NCBI GenBank assembly: GCA_938020525.1 | Contig: CALIHW010000048.1 | Location: forward strand, 32,962 to 96,961 | Reading direction: 5' to 3' | DNA length: 64,000 nucleotides | From: an uncultured Granulosicoccaceae bacterium | GTDB taxonomy: Bacteria; Pseudomonadota; Gammaproteobacteria; Granulosicoccales; Granulosicoccaceae | Part shown: one piece after another, positions 16,175-26,174 of the stretch | Layout of the letters: each line of letters begins with the position of its first letter | Position numbering within the stretch: the first letter of the stretch is position 1 | Notes under the pieces: generated by a model | What the model was told of the DNA's origin: nothing | The model's input: the letters and a program-made list of their open reading frames with translations, nothing else | Database searches by the model: none | Translations under genes and position numbers: made by a program

Positions 16175-18802
16175 CTAGCTGGCACGATTTCGTATCCAGC
16201 GCAGCTCATTCGAGATTCGGAATTTAGCCAGGCTTGACATCAGCGTACCGGCGATGTGTTTGAAGTGTGAGCCGGGAGTGTAAAAACAGTCGTCCTGGTC
16301 AGCCACGACCACATCGCGAAGACCCGGGTACGGCAAGCTATCTGTATCTATCATGGCGGATGGTCCATGATTTTGTAGTAGCAGTATTTGTATTCTTGCG
16401 AAGTGCAATGTATCGGATTGAGATAACTCCTCGACCAGATAGTTCCTGAAGTATCGAGCACGTTCCAGAAATATAGTACGATCTTTCAGAGCATACTTAT
16501 AAGCCGCGAATAACACGCCCACCTTGCGGGTTTCCTGAGCTATCCAGGTTGCATTGGGGTAGTCAAGATTTTCTGAGTCATGAAGATACGGTTGTTCATT
16601 TTCAACCATCCATTTGGCATAATGAAGCAAAATCGCGCGTGCATAGTAAAATTTGTTGTCGTGCTGGTCGAGTGACCTTTTCAGGTCAAGATAGCGCACG
16701 ACTTCCTGCAGAAATACAATATAGAACCAAGTGTACTCGACGTTCTTAAAGTCTCGTGCGTCAATATTATCATGTGGCCCTGCTGTCCTTTCGATTATTG
16801 TTTCTACTTTGTGTAACCAATCAGAATCTGCAGTGAGGTCATAGCAATCCATGAGAGTGCGAATATAGTTGCCAGTTTCTCGGTCCATGCGATACCGGTA
16901 CTTAAAAGTTTTTGTACCTTTGCAGGTTTTAATAAAGTTTGCGGTATCTTCTTGTAGTGTTTTTCTGACGGTCTCAATCAGAGTTCCACTGCCTTCCTGG
17001 TAATGTCTAATCCAGTTCCCCAGATTAATGACCGTCTTTTTTGCTTCTTCATCGCCGGTCATAAAATAGTAGTACATGAGGCCGGTGCTGTAACAGTGAC
17101 CGGAGCTTGGTCCGCCTCCTTTTTGTGGCTGCCCATTGTGGTCGATCTGATTAATAGAGTAAGTGCGATGGGAAGCGGTTTGGGCCTCCACATAGTGATC
17201 TGTATGCCAGAAATAACCGTTGTTGTATTCAGCTCGGTCTTCCTCAGTACGATAGATATCTATGTCCATGACGTGTTTAGCGAGATCAGTTGTGAGAGGT
17301 TGCCAGAAGTGGTCACCAGTTAATGCATATTGCCGAATAAATCCATAAACCGCGTCGTACTGGTTGTTGTAGTGGGATACATAGGGCCTTTTCAATTCTG
17401 TGTGATACGCTGCCTCGTGATCCGCGTAGATATCACCAAAGTTACGCCAGCTGTATTCGTCCAGATGCTCTCGTTTGGCGTAGAATCCCGTTTCATGGCT
17501 CTTAGATGGATCTAACAACGATTCGTATTTCTGACAGCTATATTGGTCATCAAAATATCGAAAAACATCTGCCTCCCGGTATGCTGTTGCTGCAACGCAT
17601 GCGAATGGCTTGTTTGTGTTCTTATTTTTTTTGGATTCACTCAGTGAAGGCTCGAATGTAAAATCCATTTCGTGACGTTTTCGTTCGCCCCCCTGCAGTT
17701 CGTAGAGATCGCCGTGGTGAAAAGGGAACAGGCGCAGTGAGATTTTATTGCTATCAACGTCGATACTTTTTGGAAAATTCTGCCAGAAATTTGATGTCTT
17801 AATCGAGTATGCGGATCCACTGCACTCGATAGCTACTGACGGGTCGGCTCGTTTGCCAGCATGAACGCTTTTATCACCGTTGTTCAACTGATAGCCACAG
17901 AACTGATTGCATACATTGCCGGCTGCGTTTACATGAACTGCGTTATTCCAGTGTTCTCCACCGCTTGAGGCCTGAAACAAACTGGTTGGCTGTTTGACGT
18001 CAATCCAGTCGGATCCTGGCTCTGCGAGTAGCTGAATAAACGATTGCTCCGGATTTTGTATGGCGAACGAAAAATCTTTAAATTTTATCGATCCGGGGTC
18101 TCCCAGATCCCAGATACCGCCTGGGTGCAATGCGCGGTGCGGGTTATGTAATTCACATATAAGAGATATCTGTGCATTTGGCATTACCTCAAAAATGAAT
18201 TTTGCGTGCAGCGTCTGTGTATCGTTGATGTTGTAAACACCGCTAATTTGTATTTTGCAGGTCAGGCCATCGTTTTCCTGAAGTGACACGTCTGCTACCT
18301 GCAAGTCACATAGGCTATCGTCTTCAAGTACAAGTAGCGGCATGCAACTATCTTCCTGCCATACACCCGTACCGGCATAATTTACTGAGGGGAAAACACC
18401 GCTTTTACGGAATTCAAAAATTGCATCGCCACTACTAACTGTAATCCCGTCACTATCCTCCGTCGCCTCCACTAACGAGGATTGCCCGATGGGGGCGCTA
18501 GTGTGGACTTTAAGATCGAGTTCTGGTGTTTTTACAGATAGCGTTGCGATTTTTGCCAGACACCACTTGACGCTGCCGTCTGACCAGAGTGCTGTTTGAG
18601 TAATTCGACTTTGAATTAGTACTTCGGCGAATTTAATTTGGTCAACATCGATAGTTAGTGTGTCACAATCCTGCACTGAGCCTTTAGGCAAAGGTATCCC
18701 TACCCGAACAAAATTCGCTCCCGGCTGCAGGTTAGTCAGGGATAAGGTTATGGGGTTCATGGTGGCTGCTTCAACGGCTGTCTGGCGATCGGTGTTATAC
18801 AC
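16175..18802 (-). CDS. Large YetA/PcRGLX-like putative polysaccharide-active protein
   Basis: An 875-residue protein not firmly recognised. The N-terminal 70 residues (VRVGIPLPKGSV, ALWSDGSVKWCLAKI) resemble the RIFT-barrel domain of the exo-rhamnogalacturonan lyase (PcRGLX/YetA) family. A beta-rich part follows, then from about residue 430 a helical region rich in Trp, Tyr and His (HTDHYVEAQTASHRTY, GHCYSTGLMYYYFMTGDEEA) like an alpha/alpha-toroid of lyases or glycosidases. No signal peptide is visible, odd for an extracellular lyase, so it may act in the cytoplasm or leave by another route. An alternative ATG lies at 18760. Inside the EPS locus, a role in trimming or modifying the polymer is the best guess. 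Confidence 0.55.
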   Translation of the reverse strand: MYNTDRQTAVEAATMNPITLSLTNLQPGANFVRVGIPLPKGSVQDCDTLTIDVDQIKFAEVLIQSRITQTALWSDGSVKWCLAKIATLSVKTPELDLKVHTSAPIGQSSLVEATEDSDGITVSSGDAIFEFRKSGVFPSVNYAGTGVWQEDSCMPLLVLEDDSLCDLQVADVSLQENDGLTCKIQISGVYNINDTQTLHAKFIFEVMPNAQISLICELHNPHRALHPGGIWDLGDPGSIKFKDFSFAIQNPEQSFIQLLAEPGSDWIDVKQPTSLFQASSGGEHWNNAVHVNAAGNVCNQFCGYQLNNGDKSVHAGKRADPSVAIECSGSAYSIKTSNFWQNFPKSIDVDSNKISLRLFPFHHGDLYELQGGERKRHEMDFTFEPSLSESKKNKNTNKPFACVAATAYREADVFRYFDDQYSCQKYESLLDPSKSHETGFYAKREHLDEYSWRNFGDIYADHEAAYHTELKRPYVSHYNNQYDAVYGFIRQYALTGDHFWQPLTTDLAKHVMDIDIYRTEEDRAEYNNGYFWHTDHYVEAQTASHRTYSINQIDHNGQPQKGGGPSSGHCYSTGLMYYYFMTGDEEAKKTVINLGNWIRHYQEGSGTLIETVRKTLQEDTANFIKTCKGTKTFKYRYRMDRETGNYIRTLMDCYDLTADSDWLHKVETIIERTAGPHDNIDARDFKNVEYTWFYIVFLQEVVRYLDLKRSLDQHDNKFYYARAILLHYAKWMVENEQPYLHDSENLDYPNATWIAQETRKVGVLFAAYKYALKDRTIFLERARYFRNYLVEELSQSDTLHFARIQILLLQNHGPSAMIDTDSLPYPGLRDVVVADQDDCFYTPGSHFKHIAGTLMSSLAKFRISNELRWIRNRAS

Positions 18803-19091
18803 GGTAATTGTCGCTAGGTTCTGCGAATAACATTTTTATTTGGCAAATATTTGTGAATTAAAACTTATAATCGTACAGCTGAATCGACGAATGAGGCCTG
18901 CTCCGAATGTATCCAATTCCGAAATATACTCATCCAGATCGAAACTGTTTCGTAAATTGAAGATCATAAAGGCCGTGCGTTTGTATACAAGGTCATGGCG
19001 CTGTCGTTGACAAACGACTAACAAATATCTGCAGGCAGATTTCCCAGGCCTAAATAGGAAAGACACCCAATTATGGAAGATACTAAAGAGA
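18803..19091. promoter_or_regulatory. Divergent spacer upstream of VanZ-like and YetA-like genes
   Basis: 289 bp between two divergent genes, AT-rich next to the leftward gene. It must carry promoters for both sides, but no convincing box pair or repeat stands out. Confidence 0.3.
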
Positions 19092-20075
19092 TTGAACCAG
19101 ACCGCCACTAATCCAGTCCGTGCGATCGCTATTTTAGCAGCTCTAGTTATCGGCAGCTTTTTGCTACTCGTGAGCTTTACGTTTCCAGAGGGCAACCGCA
19201 CCTTCTCAGCGATTCAGAATTTTGGACACTTTTTGTTGTTTGCCCTGCTTGCATGGGCGGCTTTATCGATTGTGCTAGGTTTTTTTCGGCGACAAGCTGT
19301 TGCGGTGGCTGTGACCGGTATTGTGCTGATGCTGCTTGGATTAGGTGTCGAGCTTTTTCAAACCGGATTGGCAAATAGAAGTGCGTCGATGTCGGATTTT
19401 GCGCTGGACGTGCTCGGGATCCTTGTTGGCTGTCTGTTTTTTTTCTTGGTTAAATTTTTCAGGCAAGGCAGGAAGTATCAAATGTTTACCGTTGGCTTTT
19501 TTCTATTATTCCTGACTACTATAGCATTGAGGCCGCTTATTCCTTTGATCGGGTATGACCTTATGCGAGCTGATCTCCCGGTTGTTCGCAGCTTCAACCA
19601 TCCGTTTGCGGAACAAAAAATCGAATCAGTAGGCGGAGCGATTTTTAAGAAACTGCCAAGCCGGGTGCTAGCCGGGTCAAACGCAGAATGTTGTACCCTG
19701 CATGTATCTTTTTCTACTGCTCGATACAGTGGCGTTGTTTTCGAAGAAGATGCCAGTTTACGCGCTGGTAGCTGGAGTGATTTTGAGAGCCTGAACATAA
19801 AAGTTTTCAGTTCTCTGCGAAATACTCGACAAATTGCATTGCGAATTAACGACCGACTGCATAATAATCTCTACGAGGATAGATATAATAGCGTCCTCTC
19901 GATTTCGCCGGGTTTGAACGAGATAACTGTTCCATTACAGCAGATAGCTTCAATGGGCAGAGTGGGAAACTCAGGTCGAACAATGGATGTGAATGACGTT
20001 ACTCGTATTCAGTTATTCACCAGCGAGGTTGAGAACCAGTTCACGCTGCAAGTTTTGAGCATTGAGCTCGAGTAA
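19092..20075 (+). CDS. VanZ-like membrane protein with C-terminal CBM-like domain
   Basis: A 327-residue protein. The first half has about five TM helices with VanZ-family signatures (NFGHFLLFALLAWAAL, GLGVELFQTGLANRSASMSDFALDVLGILVG). The second half (about 180-327) is a beta-sandwich resembling galactose-binding/CBM11-type modules (WSDFESLNIKVF, IALRINDRLHN, DRYNSVLSISPGLNEITVPL, VTRIQLF), probably on the periplasmic side. VanZ-like proteins are frequent members of exosortase-type EPS loci, with unknown function. The start is a TTG at 19092; no in-frame ATG precedes the first TM. The ligase/polymerase-like gene follows after 61 bp in the same direction. Confidence 0.75.
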   Translation: MNQTATNPVRAIAILAALVIGSFLLLVSFTFPEGNRTFSAIQNFGHFLLFALLAWAALSIVLGFFRRQAVAVAVTGIVLMLLGLGVELFQTGLANRSASMSDFALDVLGILVGCLFFFLVKFFRQGRKYQMFTVGFFLLFLTTIALRPLIPLIGYDLMRADLPVVRSFNHPFAEQKIESVGGAIFKKLPSRVLAGSNAECCTLHVSFSTARYSGVVFEEDASLRAGSWSDFESLNIKVFSSLRNTRQIALRINDRLHNNLYEDRYNSVLSISPGLNEITVPLQQIASMGRVGNSGRTMDVNDVTRIQLFTSEVENQFTLQVLSIELE

Positions 20076-20136
20076 TGACGATAGGTGCAAGTTCGCCTTT
20101 TCTTTTAGCCAGTTTTAGCAATACCGTGGTGAGACT

Positions 20137-21750
20137 ATGTCAATAGCTGTTCTAGTGTATATGTTGCTGAGTTGCATCACTGCGGTGGTGATCCCCTGGG
20201 TGGGCATCATATTTTACTACCTGTTGGCGGTCGGTCAACCGGAAGACATGTGGCCACATCATTTTGGTGAAGACAATCGTCTGTCACTCTTTATATCGCT
20301 GTCTGTCATCTTAGGTCTCGGGCTTGCCACAGCAACGCGGCAGGTAGACTGGAGACGATTGTTTGTTTTGCCTAATATTTTATTGATGCTCGTGCTGGTT
20401 GCATTCAACCTTTCAATTGCCGTTAGTCCGTTCGCGGAATTTGTGGATATTAAGTTAAACAAGTTATCGTCCGCCGAGATGCTCGATATCTTTAATAAGA
20501 TCATGATCATCTACTTTGCGGCTGTCTTATTGATTGACACAAGATTCAAATTAATCTGTTTGTTGAGTGCCGTAGGTGGTGTTTTCCTCTACTACACATT
20601 GTGGGCAAACAAGATTTACGTTACCGGCGAATTCTGGCGTTTTGGAGACAACGGGCGCCTCAATGGTCCCTGGGGCTTGTACTACGATGAGAATTACCTG
20701 GCGATGCTATTCGTTCTGTGCACGCCGATTTTTTACTACTTTTCTGTCGGAACTAACTACCGAATTATTCGATACGGTCTGTGGGTCTGTATCCCGCTTA
20801 GTTGGCACGCGTTGTTTTTGACAGGCTCACGCGGAGCACTGCTGGCGCTGGGCGTCACGTGTACCTACATCTTTTTTCGCAGCTACAGTAAAAAAGCTTC
20901 ATTGATACTTCTTGTTGGACTGTCTGTCGCTATCATTGATCAAAGCGGAAACATGATTGGTCGAATTACTGACACGGTAAGTACGGAAGAATTGGAAAGA
21001 GACCGTGCTTTTATTGAAAACACGGAAGATTCCCCCGAGATTAACAACAAGCCTGTTGATCCACGCTTGATTTCCTGGCAGGTTGGTCTGAACATCATGA
21101 AGGACTTTCCTCTTTTGGGGGTAGGCTCTGCTAACTTTATGCGTGCGTGGCCTGAATATGAAGAGAGCGAGCCACATGTGGCTCACAATACGCTAATACA
21201 ATTTGGTACTTCCTGTGGTGTCGGGGCTGCTTTGGTATATCTCTACTTCTTGTTTCTAAGATTAAGAAATGTCGTATCGAAGCCGGATCCTGAGAAGAAG
21301 TTCGCACATGGATATCAGCGAGACTATCTTGATGATCTACTGAACTCTCTTTTCATCGCTTTTTATACAGTGGCGTTGTTTCTTGATTTGATGATCATTG
21401 AATTGACGTATTTGATCTTCATTGCCGGTGCGTGCAAATATTGTCTCGACAAGCGGAAAAAGACTACTTTCAGATCATTGATTGATTCGATTTATCGCTG
21501 GCGACAGGAAGCAACAAAAGAAGCGCCGGTCCGGGAGAGTGCATATGCGTCCACGATTGCAGTGCCAGAGATGATGTCGCCAAAGATGATGCAAGAGATG
21601 CCGCAAAATCCAAGCGCTATCTACGAAATGGAATCGGAGCAACAGCAAAATTTAGAGCCTGGGCAACAGCAACAGACAGATGAGCCACGTAGCAGTCAGT
21701 ACTCTACACCTACAAATCGGTACGCATCAACCAGTCTGTATGCCAACTAG
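20137..21750 (+). CDS. O-antigen ligase/polymerase-like membrane protein (Wzy/WaaL type)
   Basis: A 537-residue polytopic protein with about 10-12 TM helices. The central SLSWHALFLTGSRGALLALG stretch and the later large loop (DPRLISWQVGLNIMKDFPLLGVGSANF, HNTLIQFGTSCGVGAALVY) are the Wzy_C/O-antigen ligase hallmarks, including the Arg and His residues typical of the periplasmic loops. It should polymerise or ligate the repeat unit after flipping. Beyond about residue 450 there is a soluble tail, increasingly rich in Gln, Met, Pro and Ser, which such proteins usually lack. The ATG follows GGTGAG. It ends 5 bp from a convergent glycosyltransferase. Confidence 0.8.
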   Translation: MSIAVLVYMLLSCITAVVIPWVGIIFYYLLAVGQPEDMWPHHFGEDNRLSLFISLSVILGLGLATATRQVDWRRLFVLPNILLMLVLVAFNLSIAVSPFAEFVDIKLNKLSSAEMLDIFNKIMIIYFAAVLLIDTRFKLICLLSAVGGVFLYYTLWANKIYVTGEFWRFGDNGRLNGPWGLYYDENYLAMLFVLCTPIFYYFSVGTNYRIIRYGLWVCIPLSWHALFLTGSRGALLALGVTCTYIFFRSYSKKASLILLVGLSVAIIDQSGNMIGRITDTVSTEELERDRAFIENTEDSPEINNKPVDPRLISWQVGLNIMKDFPLLGVGSANFMRAWPEYEESEPHVAHNTLIQFGTSCGVGAALVYLYFLFLRLRNVVSKPDPEKKFAHGYQRDYLDDLLNSLFIAFYTVALFLDLMIIELTYLIFIAGACKYCLDKRKKTTFRSLIDSIYRWRQEATKEAPVRESAYASTIAVPEMMSPKMMQEMPQNPSAIYEMESEQQQNLEPGQQQQTDEPRSSQYSTPTNRYASTSLYAN

Positions 21751-21755
21751 TCGCC

Positions 21756-22880
21756 TCAGGCTTTGCTCGTAATTTTTAAGTAAACCTCTTGATAGCTCTG
21801 AATCATATGATTCAGAGCGAATTTTTCTTCAAAAGTCTTTTTGGCTTCTTCTCCCAGCCTGTGTCGGCTGCCTTTATTGTTAACCAGGCGCAGCAACGCT
21901 TCAGAGAGTTGCGGCGTATTGTCCGACTCAACGACGATGCCATTGATGTCGTTCTGAATAAGCTCTATGTTGCCGCCGACAGCGGTGACTACGCAGCATG
22001 TAGCAAAAGACATTGCTTCAAGCAGTGTCATTGAAGTGCCTTCACTAAATGATGAGAGAATATAAACGTCGATCATCGACATGAATTTTCTCGTATCCGT
22101 TTGAAATCCGGTAAATACAACTGCCTGGTTGAGATTTAGCTCATCGACCAGTTGTTCGATATCAGGTTTTTGATCGCCATCTCCGACGAGAAGAAGTCTG
22201 GCGTTTGGATGTTGGTTGTATACGGTAGCGAAGGCTTTGACCATCATTGGTAGATTCTTGATGGTATCGAAGCGGGTGATTGTCCCGAAGACGAGATGTT
22301 GATCAATTAGGTTGAATTCATTGCTTTGACTTACTTTTGTTGCCTTGATGTTTTGCGTTGTGGCCTCGATGCCGTTGTATATCACCTGGATTGATCTGCG
22401 CTTGAACCATTCATATTCTGCGAGCGCATCTTTTGTTGCTGCAGAGATGGCAACTATTGAGCTAGTCGTCAAACCTAATAACGGATTTACTAATCTTCTT
22501 TTCCAGCTATAACGATCTGGATGAAAACGACCATGCTCTGTAAACACAACCTTTGCTCGGGTAAATAGCGCTGCCAAAACACCATAAACGTAAGGCGTGT
22601 ATTGATGGCAGTGAACAACATCGATACTTTCTGATTTGATCAGTTCTCTGACTGATTTGATCAGACTGGTATCAAAGCCGGGCTCTCGATCGAGAACATG
22701 AAAACGTGTGCCCGATTGCTGTAGTTGCTGGCCGATAGGGCCAATTTCTCCCTCCAGGCAGACTATCGTATTATCAAATAGGTCAACATCCGCATTTTTC
22801 ACCAATTGATAGATGACCTGTTCGGTGCCTCCGATACCCATATGGTATGTCAGATGCAGAATTTTTACCGGGTCTGTCAT
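21756..22880 (-). CDS. GT4-family glycosyltransferase (PEP-CTERM/EPS-associated type)
   Basis: A GT-B glycosyltransferase, 374 residues from the chosen start. N-terminal KILHLTYHMGIGGTEQVIYQL matches sugar transferases of exosortase-associated EPS loci; later come DVVHCHQYTPYVYG, a nucleotide-sugar loop (GTITRFDTIKNLPMM) and the EX7E motif EGTSMTLLEAMSF. The ATG at 22880 gives the conserved N-terminus and lies 17 nt after the amidotransferase stop; an in-frame ATG at 22934 would add an 18-residue tail overlapping that gene and is less likely. It is cotranscribed with the upstream asparagine-synthase-type gene. Confidence 0.85.
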   Translation of the reverse strand: MTDPVKILHLTYHMGIGGTEQVIYQLVKNADVDLFDNTIVCLEGEIGPIGQQLQQSGTRFHVLDREPGFDTSLIKSVRELIKSESIDVVHCHQYTPYVYGVLAALFTRAKVVFTEHGRFHPDRYSWKRRLVNPLLGLTTSSIVAISAATKDALAEYEWFKRRSIQVIYNGIEATTQNIKATKVSQSNEFNLIDQHLVFGTITRFDTIKNLPMMVKAFATVYNQHPNARLLLVGDGDQKPDIEQLVDELNLNQAVVFTGFQTDTRKFMSMIDVYILSSFSEGTSMTLLEAMSFATCCVVTAVGGNIELIQNDINGIVVESDNTPQLSEALLRLVNNKGSRHRLGEEAKKTFEEKFALNHMIQSYQEVYLKITSKA

Positions 22881-22897
22881 TGCGATATCCGGTAGCC

Positions 22898-24793
22898 CTA
22901 TGTGGTGACCGGGTCGATATATCGTGCCCACCACAACTCAAAAGCCAGCATGCTCCAGAGCTCGCTGGAGTAATCCCTCTCACTGCTTTGGTGTTGCTGC
23001 CAGATAGTTTTCACTTCGTCGGGTTTAAAGAACTGTGATAAGCCGTTGTTTGCACTAAACAGCTTTGATTCTGCGATTTGTTTAATTTCGTTTCTGAACC
23101 AATTGGCCAGTGGTACTGAAAATCCCATTTTTTTTCTATAAAGCGTCTCATCTGTTAGTAGCCGTTCCATTGTGGTTTTCAGAATATACTTGGACTCTTT
23201 GTCTTTAAGTTTCAGATTAGCCGGAATAGTTGCTGCGTACTCCACAACTCGGTAGTCGAGTATCGGTGCACGAGTTTCAAGTGAGTTGGCCATACTCATG
23301 CGGTCGACCTTGACCAGAATGTCTCCGGGCAGGTAGCTCTTGATATCGGTGTAGAGAATTTTAGAAAGGTGATTGTCTGTATCTGCAGATTTGTACAGAT
23401 CGGTAATGATATCAGCTGGATTGTAATCTGAAAGTTCGGATTTGAATTCGTCCCGTACGAGGCGATCCCAAAGCTGCTCACTGAAAAATGTATTTGAAAT
23501 AAAGAATCCTGTGTCTGACGACACCGCTAAAGAACCCAACAGCGATGCACCGCGGCGTAGCTGTCTATTGTTGCTATCGAAAAGCATTTGTGAGCCCTTT
23601 TTGAAAATACTGCCCGGGAGCATTGAAGGCACCAGCGAACGGATTTTATTCTCGAGCTGATCCTGTTGATACTTGCTATAGCCTGCAAAATTTTCATCCC
23701 CGCCATCACCGGCCAATGCAACCGTAACCATTGATCTGGCCAGTTTGGATACAAAGTAAGTGGGTACAAAGGAAGGGTCAGCAAACGGCTCGTCAAAGTG
23801 GCCAGCGATATCAATTAGATTATCTTCTACATTTTCTTTTACTGTCAGCTCGTGATGATCAGTTTTGAACTGCTCCGCTACCATGGCAGCGTAGGCTACT
23901 TCATCAAATTTTTCTGAATCAAAGCCGATTGCACAGGTTGTAACGGGCTTGTCACTGTTGCCGGCCATTAGCCCAACGACCGCGCTCGAATCTACCCCAC
24001 CGCTCAGAAATGCACCTAGTGGCACATCACTCACCATGCGACTTTTTACACTGTCGTCCAGCAGGTTGTAGAGCTCGTCCTGAATTTGATCAACCGGTTT
24101 ATCGTTGGTATTGCTGAACGAGACATCCCAGTACTGTTGTATTTTTACATCGTCCTTGCTGACGAGCATCCAGTGACCGGCCTGCACTTTGTCAATATAT
24201 TTAAAAATTGATTTTGTTTCGGGAACGTATTGATAGAAGAAGAAATCTTTTACTGCATCATTTCTAATAGTGCGATCAATATCCGGTGCCGCAAGGATTG
24301 CCTTTATTTCCGAGGCAAAAACGAATTGATTGTCTTTGCGGTAGTAGTAGAGTGGCTTCTTGCCGAGTCTGTCTCTGGCGAGAAACAGTGTCTTTTCTAC
24401 GTTGTCCCAGATTGCGATGGAAAACATACCATTCAGTAGTTGCAGGCATTCGGGACCAAGTTTTTCGTACAACGCCAACATGACTTCTGTATCAGAAGAA
24501 CCTTTGAAGTTGATACCTTCTTCCTCAAGCTCAGCTCTTAAAGTCTGGAAATTGTATATCTCACCATTAAAAACCGTAACATATCGCCCTGAAGGGGAGT
24601 TCATAGGTTGACGACCGGACTCTGTCAGATCGATAATCGCGAGCCTTCTGTGACACAGTCCGACATTTGTGTCTGCGAAGACATCAGAATCATCAGGCCC
24701 TCGATGGGCAATTGTGTTGCCCATGATTTCAAGCAGTGCTTCAGGGTTGCTGTACGAATGATTGAACTGAGTAAAACCTGCGATGCCGCACAT
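22898..24793 (-). CDS. Asparagine synthase-type amidotransferase (exosortase/EPS-associated)
   Basis: Glutamine-dependent amidotransferase, 631 residues. It starts MCGIAGF, so Cys2 becomes the N-terminal nucleophile of the class-II glutaminase domain (about 1-210, with HRGPDD and FNGEIYNF). The C-terminal synthetase domain has the ATP PP-loop SGGVDSS. The frame is open 27 codons further upstream to an ATG at 24874, but the need for Cys2 fixes the start at 24793. Close relatives sit in XrtA-type EPS loci, where they are thought to amidate a sugar acid or another EPS component rather than make free asparagine. It is followed at 17 nt by a GT4 gene. Confidence 0.85.
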   Translation of the reverse strand: MCGIAGFTQFNHSYSNPEALLEIMGNTIAHRGPDDSDVFADTNVGLCHRRLAIIDLTESGRQPMNSPSGRYVTVFNGEIYNFQTLRAELEEEGINFKGSSDTEVMLALYEKLGPECLQLLNGMFSIAIWDNVEKTLFLARDRLGKKPLYYYRKDNQFVFASEIKAILAAPDIDRTIRNDAVKDFFFYQYVPETKSIFKYIDKVQAGHWMLVSKDDVKIQQYWDVSFSNTNDKPVDQIQDELYNLLDDSVKSRMVSDVPLGAFLSGGVDSSAVVGLMAGNSDKPVTTCAIGFDSEKFDEVAYAAMVAEQFKTDHHELTVKENVEDNLIDIAGHFDEPFADPSFVPTYFVSKLARSMVTVALAGDGGDENFAGYSKYQQDQLENKIRSLVPSMLPGSIFKKGSQMLFDSNNRQLRRGASLLGSLAVSSDTGFFISNTFFSEQLWDRLVRDEFKSELSDYNPADIITDLYKSADTDNHLSKILYTDIKSYLPGDILVKVDRMSMANSLETRAPILDYRVVEYAATIPANLKLKDKESKYILKTTMERLLTDETLYRKKMGFSVPLANWFRNEIKQIAESKLFSANNGLSQFFKPDEVKTIWQQHQSSERDYSSELWSMLAFELWWARYIDPVTT

Positions 24794-25031
24794 TGTGTAA
24801 ATCCGTAGGTTGTTGCGAGTTTGAGGATCAGATTTTGAGTTTAAGTAGGTGAATCGACCAGCTCCCGGCTGCAAATATTAGCGGCTGATTGCCGATAATC
24901 TAATCACGAAGATGGACCTTAGATCTGCTACCAGGTAGCGATGGGAGACCTAGCTAGCATCAGCGACCGAAAAAATGCGGATCGGACATCCCGAGCCGAT
25001 GAAAGGCTAAATCATAACTGTTGTAATCGAA

Positions 25032-25910
25032 ATGACAACCAGCACAAACTCCAACCCGCGTCCCACAAATGCAATGACAGTGGATGTCGAAGACTACTTT
25101 CAAGTTTCTGCTTTTGATCCGTATGTCGACCGGTCTACCTGGGGAAATTACGAAAGCCGGGTCGAGAGCAATACCGATCGAATATTGAGCATGTTTGACG
25201 AGCATAATGTGAAAGGCACCTTTTTCACATTAGGCTGGGTGGCTGAAAAATATCCAGCAGTGGTGCGTCGAATCGTTGCGGGCGGGCATGAGCTGGCATC
25301 TCACGGGTGGGATCACATAATGGTCACCCGCTTATCCAGGGAAGAGTTTGCGCAGGATATAAAGCGTGCAAAGCAAACACTTGAAGATGTGACTGGTGCA
25401 CAGGTGAGTGGTTACCGTGCGCCGAGCTACTCTTTCACAAAAAAGAATGACTGGGCCCACACTGTGCTCGCTGAGCAGGAATATCGTTACAGTTCAAGTG
25501 TTGCTCCGATTCAACATGATTTGTACGGAATACCAGATGCACCGCGGTTTGCGCACTCTCGGGCAGAAGGTGCGGTTGTGGAATTACCCATTACCACGAC
25601 AAGAGTTTTAGGGCGAAATCTGCCTTGCGGTGGTGGTGGCTGGTTTCGACTTTATCCGTATCAAGTAAGTCGCTGGGCAATTAATCGAGTTCACAAGAAC
25701 GATAGCGAACGCACTATTTTCTACTTTCATCCATGGGAGATTGATCCAAAACAACCACGAATTGATGGGCTGAGCGCACGTACCCGTTTTCGTCATTATC
25801 AGAATTTAGCTCGAATGGAGCACAAAATAGAGCGGCTGTTAAAGGATTTTGAATGGGGAACAATGACTGATGTGTTTGCAGAAGAGCTTGCTGTTAAAGC
25901 GGCTGCTTAG
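25032..25910 (+). CDS. XrtA/PEP-CTERM-associated polysaccharide deacetylase
   Basis: A 292-residue NodB-fold deacetylase. The opening MTVDVEDYFQVSAFDP supplies the metal and catalytic Asp pair and is diagnostic of the deacetylase subfamily found in exosortase-A EPS loci. The zinc-binding HxxxH is SHGWDH, followed by the RAPSYSF motif and a C-terminal FHPWEIDP. It should remove N- or O-acetyl groups from the EPS. There is no signal peptide, as usual for this subfamily. The 238 bp upstream (24794-25031) separate it from the divergent amidotransferase and must contain both promoters; the 264 bp downstream (25911-26174) show no gene. Confidence 0.88.
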   Translation: MTTSTNSNPRPTNAMTVDVEDYFQVSAFDPYVDRSTWGNYESRVESNTDRILSMFDEHNVKGTFFTLGWVAEKYPAVVRRIVAGGHELASHGWDHIMVTRLSREEFAQDIKRAKQTLEDVTGAQVSGYRAPSYSFTKKNDWAHTVLAEQEYRYSSSVAPIQHDLYGIPDAPRFAHSRAEGAVVELPITTTRVLGRNLPCGGGGWFRLYPYQVSRWAINRVHKNDSERTIFYFHPWEIDPKQPRIDGLSARTRFRHYQNLARMEHKIERLLKDFEWGTMTDVFAEELAVKAAA

Positions 25911-26174
25911 ATAATTAATTGTAAAGTGTTCGATTTATTTAACATTTACGAAACTATGCGATTTAGTATGAGATGCTTGTCACACGGGTTAATACAACAT
26001 ACTGAATTTGCATCTGATGCTCTGCGCTTAGAGCGAAGGTTTAAGGTACCTTCAGCCGCTATACAGACGGAGCTAAACCCTAAGTGATACATTTTTGTAG
26101 CGTTGTGAGAATAGGTTCGAGGTACGTAAACTGTAATTTCCGTATAGTACGCCGTTTTCCAGCAGGCCAAGTTT

